Part shown: one piece after another, positions 29,821 to 37,967 of the stretch
How the letters are laid out: the number at the start of each line of letters is the position of its first letter
How positions within the stretch are numbered: position 1 is the stretch's first letter
Assembly: GCF_014653695.1 (NCBI RefSeq)
Contig: NZ_BNAR01000009.1
Span: forward strand, 62,001-126,000
DNA length: 64,000 nucleotides
DNA from: Lentzea cavernae
GTDB lineage: Bacteria > Actinomycetota > Actinomycetes > Mycobacteriales > Pseudonocardiaceae
Direction: 5' to 3'
Translations under genes and position numbers: made by a program
The notes under the pieces: generated by a model
Database searches by the model: none
What the model saw: the letters and a program-made list of their open reading frames with translations, nothing else
Told to the model about the DNA's origin: nothing

Positions 29821-32813
29821 TGAAGCGAGGCCCGCTGGGAGCTCTGCCCCAGCTCTCCAGGAACGCCAGGCGCGCCCTCGTCGGGGTGGGCGCGCTGGCG
29901 TTCCTCAACTCACTGGCGCTCGTCGCCCAGGCCGTCGCGCTGGCGTCGGTGATCACGACCCGCGAGGGCCTCCCGCTGCTGGCCGTGGCGATCCTGGCCC
30001 GCGCGGGACTGTCGTGGGCGACCGAGAGCGCCGCCGCCCGTGCCGCCGCCGGTGCGAAGGAGGAGCTGCGGACCCAGCTGCTCGCGAAGGCGTTCGAACG
30101 CGGCCCCGGGTTCATCGCCGACCGCGGCACGGCCGAGCTGTCGGTGCTCGCCACCAAGGGCCTCGACGCGCTCGACGCCTACTTCACCCGCTACCTCCCC
30201 GCGCTGGTCACGGCCGTGATCGTGCCGCCGCTGGCCGGGGCGTGGATCCTCTTCACCGACTGGCCCTCGGCGGTGCTGATCGCGGTCACCGTGCCGCTGA
30301 TCCCGGTCTTCGCCGCGTTGATCGGCTGGTACACCGAGAAGCGCGTCAAGAAGGCCGCCGACGTCACCGAACTGCTGTCGGCCCAGCTCATGGAGCTGCT
30401 GCGCGCCCTGCCGGTGCTGACCGTCTTCGGCCGCGCCGAGAAGCAGGCCGGTGCGGTCCGGCAGATCGGTGAGCAGCACCGCAAGGCCACGATGGGCACG
30501 CTGCGGATCGCGTTCCTCTCCGCGCTGGTGCTGGAGATCGCGGCCTCGTTGAGCGTTGCGCTGATCGCCGTCGGCGTCGGCATCCGGCTCGTGCACGGCG
30601 ACATGACGCTGATGACCGCGCTGGTCGTGCTGATCCTGGCGCCCGAGTGCTACCTGCCGTTGCGCGCGGCCGGCGCCGCCCACCACGCCAGTGAGGACGG
30701 GCTGGAAGCCGTCCGGCGCGTCGCCGAGGTGGTCGAGCACGACGGTCCGCAGAGGCCGCGGCTGCCCGGCGGTTCGGTCCACGTCGACGACCTGCGCGTG
30801 CTCAGGCGCGGAGGGTTCGCGCCGGACGGGATCAGCTTCGACGTCCGCCCAGGGGAGATTCATCGACTCGAGGGTGCGAGCGGCAAGGGCAAGTCGACGA
30901 CGTTCCAGGTGCTCCTCGGCTTCCTGGAGCCGACGGACGGCACCGCGTTCGTGGCCGGCGACATCGCCTACGTGCCGCAGAAGCCCGCGTTCGCCGCGGC
31001 CACCCCGCGCGCCGAACTGGAGCTGACGGTTCCGGATGCCGACGACATCGAGCAGGTCGCGGACGAGGTGGTGGCTCTGCATCTGCTCGACCGCCAGATC
31101 ACCGACCTCTCGACCGGTGAACGCCAACGCGTCGCAGTCGCGCGCGCCCTGCTGAGGGTTCGCCACGGCGCAACGGTGCTGCTCCTCGACGAACCGACCG
31201 CGCACCTCGACCCGGTGACAAGTCGCAAAGTCGACAAAGCGATCAAGAAAGCCAGCGCCACGGCGGCCGTCGTCCTCGCCTCGCACCGCGAGAAGGAGAC
31301 GACCGAGGACGAGACGTTCGACAGGGTCGTCACCGAGGAGACGCAGGCCGAACGCCCGAAGCGCCTGCCGGTCCCGTGGAAGGGCGCCGCACTGGGCGTG
31401 CTCGCGGCGATGGCCGGCATCGCGCTGACCGCGCTGGCGGCCCACCTGATCGCCCGCGCCGCCGAGATGCCGCCGATCCTGACGCTGTCGGTGCTGGTCG
31501 TGGGCGTGCGGACGTTCGCGTTGAGCAAGGGCGTGCTCCGCTACATCGAGCGGTTGGTCACCCACGACGAGACGTTCCGCCTCGCCACCAACCTGCGTGC
31601 GGAGCTGTGGCTCAGGCTCGTGCGGTCTCAACGTCGTGATGGGCTGCAACGGCTGGTCGACGACACCGACACGGTCCGCGACCTGATCCCGCGCGTGCTG
31701 CTCCCGCCGATCGTGGCGATCGGGGCGGGCATCGCGACCACGATCCTGTTCGCGTTCATCGACCCGGCCGCCGCGCTCACCCTGGGCGGCCTGCTGCTCG
31801 CGGCAGGTCTGGCGGCCCCGGCCGTCGCCGTCTGGACCGAGCGCCGGGCCAGCACGAAGCTCGCCAGAGGTCGCCGGAAGGTCGCCCGCGACACGATCAA
31901 CGCACTCGCCGCCGCACCGGACCTCATCGCGCACGACGCCCACCACCGCCTGCTGGACCGGCTGCACGCCGAGGACGTCGAGCTCGCGGGCCAGACCCGC
32001 AGGCAGGCGTTCGGCACGGGCGCGGCCACGGCGATCGTCCTGCTCGCGACCGGTGCGGCGGCACTCGTCTGCGCCACGACCGGCAACCCGGTGCTGGGCC
32101 TGGTGCCGCTCGCCCTCGCCGAACCGCTGGCGGCGCTCCCGCTGGCCGCCCAGCAGCGCAGGGCGTTGCGCGAGGCGTCGGCCAGGCTCCAGTTCGACGC
32201 GCCGGAACGCCCCGAGCAGCCGAGGGGCAAGCGGATCCGGCTGGAGAACGTCGACGTCCGCTGGCCCGGTGCGACCGAACCGGCGCTGCGCGACCTCCAC
32301 CTGAACATCGAGCCGGGCACGCACGTCGCGATCGTGGGACCGTCCGGCAGTGGCAAGTCGACGCTGTTCGCGCTGCTCCTGGGTTTCCTGCAGCCGGAAC
32401 GGGGCATCGTGGAACTACCGCGCGCCACCTGGTGCCCGCAGGAGCCGATGCTCGTCAGCACGACCGTGAGGGAGAACCTGCGGATGTCGGGACAGCACGA
32501 CGACGAGGCCCTTCGCGACGCCCTGCGCCAGGCCTGCCTGCCGGAGTGGGTCGATCGGCTCGACACGGTGATCAGGCCCGACCAGGTGTCGGGCGGCGAG
32601 GCGCAACGGCTGGCGCTGGCGCGGGCGTTGCTGCACGACGCCGACGTGGTGCTGCTCGACGAACCCACCGCGCACCTCGACGAGCCGACCGCGCGCAGGC
32701 TCCTCGAGCGGCTCAGGCAGGACGGCAGGACGGTCCTGCACATCACGCACCGCCCGGACGAGGCGGCGAGGGCGGACCTGGTGCTGGACCTCGGCACTCC
32801 CGCATACCGTTGA
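29820..32813 (+). CDS. cydDC: Fused CydDC thiol/heme ABC exporter
   Basis: A 997-residue fusion of CydD and CydC, an inner-membrane ABC transporter exporting cysteine/glutathione-type thiols and needed for cytochrome bd assembly. Each half has six membrane helices and one nucleotide-binding domain. The first has Walker A GASGKGKST, signature LSTGERQR and LLLDEPTAHLD; the second has GPSGSGKST, VSGGEAQR and LLDEPTAHLDE. The first signature is slightly degenerate (LSTGE instead of LSGGE), and the first Walker A has Lys in place of the usual Ser/Cys position. ATG at 29820 overlaps the cydB stop. Confidence 0.95.
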   Translation: MKRGPLGALPQLSRNARRALVGVGALAFLNSLALVAQAVALASVITTREGLPLLAVAILARAGLSWATESAAARAAAGAKEELRTQLLAKAFERGPGFIADRGTAELSVLATKGLDALDAYFTRYLPALVTAVIVPPLAGAWILFTDWPSAVLIAVTVPLIPVFAALIGWYTEKRVKKAADVTELLSAQLMELLRALPVLTVFGRAEKQAGAVRQIGEQHRKATMGTLRIAFLSALVLEIAASLSVALIAVGVGIRLVHGDMTLMTALVVLILAPECYLPLRAAGAAHHASEDGLEAVRRVAEVVEHDGPQRPRLPGGSVHVDDLRVLRRGGFAPDGISFDVRPGEIHRLEGASGKGKSTTFQVLLGFLEPTDGTAFVAGDIAYVPQKPAFAAATPRAELELTVPDADDIEQVADEVVALHLLDRQITDLSTGERQRVAVARALLRVRHGATVLLLDEPTAHLDPVTSRKVDKAIKKASATAAVVLASHREKETTEDETFDRVVTEETQAERPKRLPVPWKGAALGVLAAMAGIALTALAAHLIARAAEMPPILTLSVLVVGVRTFALSKGVLRYIERLVTHDETFRLATNLRAELWLRLVRSQRRDGLQRLVDDTDTVRDLIPRVLLPPIVAIGAGIATTILFAFIDPAAALTLGGLLLAAGLAAPAVAVWTERRASTKLARGRRKVARDTINALAAAPDLIAHDAHHRLLDRLHAEDVELAGQTRRQAFGTGAATAIVLLATGAAALVCATTGNPVLGLVPLALAEPLAALPLAAQQRRALREASARLQFDAPERPEQPRGKRIRLENVDVRWPGATEPALRDLHLNIEPGTHVAIVGPSGSGKSTLFALLLGFLQPERGIVELPRATWCPQEPMLVSTTVRENLRMSGQHDDEALRDALRQACLPEWVDRLDTVIRPDQVSGGEAQRLALARALLHDADVVLLDEPTAHLDEPTARRLLERLRQDGRTVLHITHRPDEAARADLVLDLGTPAYR

Positions 32814-32818
32814 GGACC

Positions 32819-33925
32819 ATGGACCCCTCTCTGGCGCGGCGCGTGCTCGTCGCGTCCACCGAGATCACGTCGGCGGCGCTGGAAGACCCGGAGAACGTGC
32901 TGCGGCTCGTGGTGGAGGCGGCCGCGGAGATCGCGGACGCCGACCTCGGCCTCGCCATGCTCGCCACGGAGGACGACGACGGCACGCTGACCGTCGAGGC
33001 GTCCTCCGGCGAGCCGGTCGTGGCGACGCTGAGCCCGCGCAGCGCCGCTGCCAAGGCCGCGCGCACGGGAGTCCCGGTGATGGCCGACGACGTCACGAAC
33101 GACCCGCGCACGGCCCCGTACGTGCCGCAGGCGCTGCGGAGCTACGGGCCGTTCGCGGTGGCGCCGTTCGGCACCTCGGACCGCAAGATCGGCGCTCTGG
33201 CGGTCTACCGCCGCCGGGACAAGCCGCCGTTCACGCAGGAGACGGTGGACGTGCTGACGGCGTTCGCGGCCCAGGCGGGCCTTGCCGTGGTGCTGTCCGA
33301 GGGCTTCACCGCCCGGCAGCGCGTCGCGGTCTACGAGGAGCGCGAACGGATCGCCCGCGACCTGCACGACGTGATCATCCAGCGGCTCTACGGCGCCGGC
33401 GTGCAGCTCAGCCTGCTCGAACGGCGCCTGGGCAAGAAGCTCGACTCCGGTCAGCGCGCCCGGATCAACGAGGCCGTCGACCTGGTCGACGAGACGATCG
33501 CCGAGGTGCGCGCGACCGTCCGCAAGCTGCGCCACACCGACCCCGCCGACTCCACCGACCTGCTCGACTCGATCAAGGCCGAGGTCCGCACCGCCGGCGA
33601 GCTGCTCGGCTTCGCACCGCGCCTGCACGTGGCCGGCGACCTGGCGAACGTGCCGCGCGGGCACGCCGACGACGCACGGGCGGCGTTGCGTGAGGCGTTG
33701 TCGAACGTCGTGCGGCACTCCGGCGCCACGAACCTGCAGATCGACGTACGGCGCGATGAGAAGCACCTGCTGCTGCGCGTCGCGGACAACGGGTGTGGCA
33801 TCCCGTCCGGCGTGACTCAGCGCGGGCTGCGGCACCTCGCCGAACGGGCGAAGTCCGCGGGCGGTGACTTCCGCGTGGTGAGTTCGCCGAACGGGACGAC
33901 GCTCACCTGGTCCGTCCCCGTTTAG
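32819..33925 (+). CDS. GAF-domain sensor histidine kinase (DosS-like, single GAF)
   Basis: A 368-residue cytosolic kinase. One GAF domain spans about residues 10-160. The HisKA_3 dimerisation domain has the phosphorylatable His183 in ERIARDLHDVIIQRLYG. The HATPase shows EALSNVVRHSGA and DNGCGIP. Mycobacterial DosS/DosT have two GAF domains, so this is a shorter version; heme binding is not evident from sequence. It is 5 nt downstream of cydDC and overlaps the convergent regulator gene by 23 bp. It probably senses redox or oxygen for control of cytochrome bd. Confidence 0.92.
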   Translation: MDPSLARRVLVASTEITSAALEDPENVLRLVVEAAAEIADADLGLAMLATEDDDGTLTVEASSGEPVVATLSPRSAAAKAARTGVPVMADDVTNDPRTAPYVPQALRSYGPFAVAPFGTSDRKIGALAVYRRRDKPPFTQETVDVLTAFAAQAGLAVVLSEGFTARQRVAVYEERERIARDLHDVIIQRLYGAGVQLSLLERRLGKKLDSGQRARINEAVDLVDETIAEVRATVRKLRHTDPADSTDLLDSIKAEVRTAGELLGFAPRLHVAGDLANVPRGHADDARAALREALSNVVRHSGATNLQIDVRRDEKHLLLRVADNGCGIPSGVTQRGLRHLAERAKSAGGDFRVVSSPNGTTLTWSVPV

Positions 33926-34520
33926 CCACCCATGCGGCGGCTTGCGTGCGCCGTTCCATGCCGAGTTTCGACAGAACGGACGTCACGTAGTTCTTCACGG
34001 TCTTCTCCGCGAGGAAGAGCCGTTCACCGATTTGGCGGTTCGTCAGGCCCTCGCCGATGAGTTCGAGCACGCGCTGTTCCTGGTCGGTGAGGCCGACCGG
34101 GGCAGGATTGCGCATCCGTTCGAGCACGCGACTCGTGGTGGCCGGGTCCAGCAGCGACCGTCCGGCCGCGACCTCGCGCACGGCCGTGACGACGTCCTGG
34201 CCGCGCACCTGTTTGAGCAGGTAGCCCGAGGCCCCGGCCATGATCGCGCCCACGAGCGCTTCTTCGTCGTCGAATGCGGTCAGCACGAGGCAACGAATGC
34301 CAAGGTCGCGCAACGACCGGCACAGGTCGACCCCGCTGCCGTCGGGCAGCTGGACGTCCACGACGGCCACGTCCGGCGGTATCGCCGCAGCTCTGGTCAC
34401 CGCCTCGTCGACGGATCCGGCCTCCGCTATGACCGAGATGTCCGCCTCGTCGTCGAGCATCTCGCGCAGACCCCTGCGCACTACTTCGTGATCGTCAACC
34501 AACAGAACGCGCACTGGCAC
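33903..34520 (-). CDS. NarL/LuxR-type response regulator (DosR-like)
   Basis: A 205-residue response regulator with receiver domain (VRVLLVDDHEVVRRGL, phosphoacceptor Asp55 in VAVVDVQLPDG) and a C-terminal LuxR helix-turn-helix (LTDQEQRVLELIGEGLTNRQ, then EKTVKNYVTSVLSKL). This resembles DosR/DevR of mycobacteria. It is convergent with the histidine kinase, and the two coding ends overlap. GTG at 34520 follows TACGGT by 6 nt (leaderless). Targets probably include the palindrome upstream of cydA. Confidence 0.92.
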   Translation of the reverse strand: MPVRVLLVDDHEVVRRGLREMLDDEADISVIAEAGSVDEAVTRAAAIPPDVAVVDVQLPDGSGVDLCRSLRDLGIRCLVLTAFDDEEALVGAIMAGASGYLLKQVRGQDVVTAVREVAAGRSLLDPATTSRVLERMRNPAPVGLTDQEQRVLELIGEGLTNRQIGERLFLAEKTVKNYVTSVLSKLGMERRTQAAAWVAKRGRTR

Positions 34521-34526
34521 GAATCC

Positions 34527-34532
34527 ACCGTA
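34527..34532 (-). promoter_or_regulatory. -10 element (TACGGT), leaderless response regulator gene
   Basis: TACGGT ends 6 nt before GTG 34520. Confidence 0.5.
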
Positions 34533-34581
34533 CGTCGAATGGCTGTTCCTGAGTGTGACTCAAATTGGCACAGTTCTTGTC

Positions 34582-35076
34582 ATGGCAGAAGGCTCGGTAC
34601 GACCGGTCGAGGAAGCAGATCGCATAGTCGTCGCCCGACTGGTTCTCGAGCTATGGGGAGCGCACACCGGCGTCGCGCACGGCGAGGTGTTCTTCCCGGC
34701 GAGTCTGCCGGGCTTCCTCGTGGAGAAGCAGGGTCACGTGCTGGGTCTGCTGACCTACGCGGTGGCGAACCACCAGCTGGAGATCGTCACGATCGACGCC
34801 CTCCGGCGAGGCCGCGGCGTCGGCACCGCGCTGGTCGACGCCGCGGTCCGCCAGGCGCGCACGACCGGGTGCAACCGGGTGCGCCTGACGACCACCAACG
34901 ACAACCTCGACGCGATCCGCTTCTTCCAGAGACGCGGGTTCAAACTGACCTCGCTGCGACCGGACGCGGTCCGCGAGGCGCGCAAGCTCAAGCCGGAGAT
35001 CCCGGCTGTGGGGGAGTTCGGCATCCCCATCACAGATGAGGTGGACCTGGAACGATGGGTCGCACCGCGCCAGTAG
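34582..35076 (+). CDS. GNAT-family N-acetyltransferase
   Basis: A 164-residue GNAT acetyltransferase. The acetyl-CoA pyrophosphate loop is RRGRGVGTALVDAA, followed by NDNLDAIRFFQRRGFK, the usual motif B. The substrate is unknown. ATG at 34582 gives the normal N-terminus MAEGSVRPVEEAD; a GTG at 34555 is possible but adds nine unusual residues. It is divergent from the response regulator gene. The stop lies next to DnaA-box cluster 2. Confidence 0.87.
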   Translation: MAEGSVRPVEEADRIVVARLVLELWGAHTGVAHGEVFFPASLPGFLVEKQGHVLGLLTYAVANHQLEIVTIDALRRGRGVGTALVDAAVRQARTTGCNRVRLTTTNDNLDAIRFFQRRGFKLTSLRPDAVREARKLKPEIPAVGEFGIPITDEVDLERWVAPRQ

Positions 35077-35115
35077 TCCACAGCTGTCCACAGCCTTGTC
35101 CACAGGTTGTGCACA
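35074..35115. promoter_or_regulatory. DnaA-box cluster 2 (four boxes, helically phased)
   Basis: TAGTCCACA (35074), CTGTCCACA (35084), TTGTCCACA (35096, exact) and TTGTGCACA (35107) all point the same way, with starts 10, 12 and 11 bp apart, one helical turn each. They fill the gap between two convergent genes, so a promoter role is unlikely and a DnaA-binding or titration site is favoured. The last two boxes repeat the arrangement of cluster 1. Confidence 0.78.
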
Positions 35116-35121
35116 TGCGTC

Positions 35122-35688
35122 TCAGACGTGCAGCGGGTTGAACGCCTCGTCCCACGCGGCGGCGACCTGGTGAGCGCACGTGGACGGCGTGACGCCTCCC
35201 ACCCCGGTGCCGAGCCCCGGCATCGCGATGGTGCGGACGGCGTCACGCACCGGCGTGCCGTCCTCCAGGCGGCCCTCCAGCCACAGCATCAGCACGGCCC
35301 GGGCCGCCAGGTAGGGGTGGACGGTGTCGAGCGGCAGGCGTTCACCGGGCCGGCGCATCGTCGGGGCGCTGATGAGCCACGCCGGCTCGGTCTCGCCGGT
35401 CGCCACGATCTGCGCCTCGCCGACGGGGAGCTCACCGCCGTGCAGCGCGAGGACCGCGCTGCGGACGTTGTTCTCGACCTGGGGGAACGCCGTGGCGTAG
35501 ACGGCGTCGATGCCACCGCGCATCCAGCCCTGCGAGTTCGCCGGGCTGACGATGGCCTGCGCGTGGATGTCCAGCACGGACCCGCGATGCACCCGCACCC
35601 CGGTGCGTCCGTCGGCGACGGCGAGCCAGGCGTTCGCCATCGGTTCGTCGACCGCGCACAACACGAGTTCTGGCGCTAGAGCGGGCAC
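35122..35688 (-). CDS. Macro-domain protein
   Basis: A 188-residue ADP-ribose-binding macro domain. Motifs seen are VSPANSQGWMRGGIDAVYA (ANSxGxMxGGID, ligand loop 1) and MPGLGTGVGGVTPSTCA (loop 2, GxGTGxGG). Family members bind or hydrolyse ADP-ribose derivatives. GTG at 35688 is the first in-frame start after a stretch rich in stops in homologous positions; a Shine-Dalgarno is weak. It ends 7 nt from the DnaA-box cluster. No ADP-ribosyltransferase partner is adjacent. Confidence 0.85.
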   Translation of the reverse strand: MPALAPELVLCAVDEPMANAWLAVADGRTGVRVHRGSVLDIHAQAIVSPANSQGWMRGGIDAVYATAFPQVENNVRSAVLALHGGELPVGEAQIVATGETEPAWLISAPTMRRPGERLPLDTVHPYLAARAVLMLWLEGRLEDGTPVRDAVRTIAMPGLGTGVGGVTPSTCAHQVAAAWDEAFNPLHV

Positions 35689-35775
35689 GCCCCAAGCATT
35701 CCAGTTCGAACGGCCCCGGCGGAACCCAGGTTTGGTGCCCGACACAGGCGTGATTTCCGCCTCCGGCCGCCGCAC

Positions 35776-35781
35776 TACGCT
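35776..35781 (+). promoter_or_regulatory. -10 element (TACGCT), leaderless pheA
   Basis: TACGCT ends 6 nt before ATG 35788, and no Shine-Dalgarno is present. Confidence 0.55.
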
Positions 35782-35787
35782 GACCTG

Positions 35788-36678
35788 ATGCCGCGCATTG
35801 CGTACTTCGGACCACAGGGCACCTTCACCGAGCAGGCAGCGATGCGGTTCGACGGCGAACTCGTCCCGGTCGAGACGATCCCGCTCGCGTTCGCCTCGGT
35901 GCGCTCCGGCGAGTCCGACTTCGCGTGCGTGCCGATCGAGAACTCCGTCGAAGGCGCGGTGCCCGCGACCCTCGACGCCCTGGTGCGCGACGAGCCGGTC
36001 GTGGCGGTGGCCGAGACCGTTCTGGACGTCCGGTTCAGCGTTCTGGTCAGGCCCGGGACCACCGAGATCAAGACCATCGCCTCGCACCCGCACGCGCTGG
36101 CGCAGGTCCGCGAGTGGATCGCCGCCTCGCTGCCGGGCGTCACCTCGATCGCCACCTCCTCGACCGCCGCGGCCGCCGCCGAGGTCGAGCGCGGCGAGTT
36201 CGACGCGGCCGTGACCGCCCCCGTGGCCGTGCACCACTACAAGCTCGACGAGTACGCCACGGACGTCCTGGACGTGCCCGACGCGCGCACGCGGTTCCTC
36301 CTGCTGCGCCGTCCGGGTCAGCTGCCGGAGCCGACCGGCGCAGACCGCACGAGCGTCGTCGTGACCACCCCCGACCGCGTGGGCGTGCTGTCCGAGCTGC
36401 TCACCGAGCTGGCGTTGCGTGGCATCAATCTCACCGGCCTCGAATCCCGCCCGCAGAAGGGCAAACTGGGGACGTACCGCTTCTACATCGACGTCGAGGG
36501 GCACATCGCAGAGCCGAGGATCGGTGACGCGCTGGCCGCGCTGCACCGACACTCGCGCGAGATCCGGTTCCTCGGGTCCTTCCCGAAGGCCGACCAGGAG
36601 CCCGTCGAGGCTCACAACGCCGAGTTCGCCGCAGCCGCCTCCTGGGTCGATGCTGTCAGAAAGGGCGAGCGCGGGTGA
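35788..36678 (+). CDS. pheA: Prephenate dehydratase
   Basis: A 296-residue monofunctional prephenate dehydratase converting prephenate to phenylpyruvate in phenylalanine synthesis. The catalytic domain starts RIAYFGPQGTFTEQAA and contains the ENSVEG and DARTRF (TRF) motifs. The C-terminal ACT domain has DRVGVLSELLTELALRGINL and the phenylalanine-binding LESRP, so feedback inhibition is expected. Its stop overlaps the next start (GTGA). The pheA-mutase pair is conserved in mycobacteria (Rv3838c-Rv3837c, from memory). Confidence 0.96.
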   Translation: MPRIAYFGPQGTFTEQAAMRFDGELVPVETIPLAFASVRSGESDFACVPIENSVEGAVPATLDALVRDEPVVAVAETVLDVRFSVLVRPGTTEIKTIASHPHALAQVREWIAASLPGVTSIATSSTAAAAAEVERGEFDAAVTAPVAVHHYKLDEYATDVLDVPDARTRFLLLRRPGQLPEPTGADRTSVVVTTPDRVGVLSELLTELALRGINLTGLESRPQKGKLGTYRFYIDVEGHIAEPRIGDALAALHRHSREIRFLGSFPKADQEPVEAHNAEFAAAASWVDAVRKGERG

Positions 36679-37271
36679 GGTTGCTGCTGGTCAGGCACGG
36701 TGAGACGGCGTCGAACACCGAACGCAGGCTGGACACGGCCATGCCAGGTCCCCCGCTCACCGAACTGGGCCACAAGCAGGCCCGCGAACTGGCCGACCTC
36801 CTCGCGGGCGAGGAGATCTCCGCGGTCTACGCGAGCATCGGCCTGCGGGCCCAGCAGACCGCCGCCCCCACCGCCGAACGCCTCGGCCTGCCCGTGCAGG
36901 TCCTGCAGGGCATCGAGGAGATCCAGGTCGGGTCCCTCGAGGGCCGCAACGACACCGAGGCGTACAAGACCTACCTCGAGACCGTGATCCAGTGGGCAGA
37001 GGGCGCGCTGGACGTGGCGTTCCCCGGCGGCGGCGAGAACGGGCAGCAGGTGCTGGACCGGTTCCTGGCCGCGATCTCGTCGATCCGGACCGAGGGCACC
37101 GTCATGGTCGTGACGCACGGCGGCGCCGGGCGGATGGGCGCGCTGGCGCTGGCGTCGAACGTGCCGGTGGAGCTGGCGGAGAACCTGCTGCCGAACACCG
37201 GGGTCGTGGTGCTAGAGACCGAGGGCGACGGCTGGGTGTGCCGGTCGTGGGCCGGCGTGGAGATCTCCTAG
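36675..37271 (+). CDS. Histidine phosphatase (phosphoglycerate mutase-like)
   Basis: A 198-residue histidine phosphatase superfamily member. LLLVRHGETASNTERRLD has the catalytic RHGE, a central ASIGLRAQQTA segment is at the place of the usual SxLxRAxxTA, and MVVTHGGAGRM supplies the second His. The substrate is probably a small phosphate ester rather than phosphoglycerate (inference from length). GTG at 36675 overlaps the pheA stop. Its end overlaps the convergent small gene by 4 bp. Confidence 0.9.
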   Translation: MRLLLVRHGETASNTERRLDTAMPGPPLTELGHKQARELADLLAGEEISAVYASIGLRAQQTAAPTAERLGLPVQVLQGIEEIQVGSLEGRNDTEAYKTYLETVIQWAEGALDVAFPGGGENGQQVLDRFLAAISSIRTEGTVMVVTHGGAGRMGALALASNVPVELAENLLPNTGVVVLETEGDGWVCRSWAGVEIS

Positions 37272-37531
37272 CTCCGGTCCCGCAGCCACGCGGTGCACTC
37301 GGCGTTCCAGCCGGTCAGGCACGCGGTCCCGGCCGCGGTGTCCACCGCGAGTCCCCCGATCCGCAGCAGACCGCGCGCGGTCAGGTGGACGGCGTCCAGC
37401 TCGGCGGCCGCGGCCTCCCAGTCGACGTGGGCCGTTCCGTCCACCGTTCGCGGGTGGCGGGTCACGAGGCGCAGGTAGTCCTCGACGTCGTCCAGGTGGT
37501 GAACGCGCACCGCGCTGGGGTCGAACACCAC
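37268..37531 (-). CDS. Small hypothetical protein, possibly truncated
   Basis: An 87-residue protein without known domain. It starts VVFDPSAVRVHHLDDVEDYL and contains a regular alpha/beta pattern ending GWNAECTAWLRDRS. Coding-like composition supports translation. The frame continues for about eight codons upstream without a start until a stop inside the 37538-37615 inverted-repeat element, so the gene may have lost its 5' end to that element. No Shine-Dalgarno fits the GTG at 37531. Function unknown. Confidence 0.5.
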   Translation of the reverse strand: MVFDPSAVRVHHLDDVEDYLRLVTRHPRTVDGTAHVDWEAAAAELDAVHLTARGLLRIGGLAVDTAAGTACLTGWNAECTAWLRDRS

Positions 37532-37537
37532 CTCGAC

Positions 37538-37615
37538 CGCTGTCCTGCAAGTTCACTCGGTGAGAGATGCGGGCCCTCGGCTGCCGCTGTCGCCCAACGA
37601 GCTTGCAGGACAGCG
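37538..37615. repeat. 78-bp palindromic element with 14-bp perfect ends
   Basis: CGCTGTCCTGCAAG (37538-37551) and CTTGCAGGACAGCG (37602-37615) are perfect inverted copies around a 50-bp centre that starts with TTCACTCGGTGA. The element lies exactly between the metallopeptidase stop and the small hypothetical gene. It may be a dispersed palindromic (REP/MITE-like) unit or a large terminator hairpin. No second copy is in this window. Confidence 0.6.
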
Positions 37616-37616
37616 C

Positions 37617-37967
37617 CTAACCCCAGCCCAGTTCGTGCAGCTTCGCGTCGTCCACCCCGAAGTGGTGCGCGATCTCGTGCACCACGGTGATGATCACTTC
37701 CTCCACCACGTCGTCCTCGGTCTGGCAGACGTCGAGGATCGCCTCGCGGTAGATGAAGATGTGGTCGGGCAGGGTGCCGCCGTAGTCGGTGTTGCGCTCG
37801 GTCAGCGCGATGCCCTGGTAGAGCCCGAGCAGGGACGGCTCGTCGGGGTTGCGGTCCTCGACGAGCACCACGACGTTGTTCATCGCGTGCATGAAGTCGG
37901 GCGGGACCAGGTCCAGGGCCTCCTCGACCAGTTCGTCGAAGCGTGCCCTGGTCATCTCGACGGTCAT
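37617..37967 (-). CDS. Small zincin-like metallopeptidase family protein
   Basis: A 116-residue protein with a HEIAHHFGVDD zinc-binding motif (HExxHxxxxxD, minigluzincin-like) near the C-terminus and an N-terminal TRARFDELVEEALDLVPPDF segment typical of this conserved bacterial family. Proteolytic activity has not been shown for most members. ATG at 37967 overlaps the septum-formation protein's stop (ATGA), so the two are coupled. The pair matches Rv3836-Rv3835 of M. tuberculosis, from memory. Confidence 0.88.
   Translation of the reverse strand: MTVEMTRARFDELVEEALDLVPPDFMHAMNNVVVLVEDRNPDEPSLLGLYQGIALTERNTDYGGTLPDHIFIYREAILDVCQTEDDVVEEVIITVVHEIAHHFGVDDAKLHELGWG

Noticed and set aside
29910..32324. 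804-codon minus-strand frame opposite cydDC
   Set aside because: Shadow of the ABC transporter gene, with low-complexity Arg/Gln/Gly composition and no domain.
357..34582. Shared TGACTCAAATTG string at 359-370 and 34557-34568 as a common operator
   Set aside because: A single 12-bp match is expected by chance in a window of this size and is not palindromic; both copies partly overlap possible start codons.
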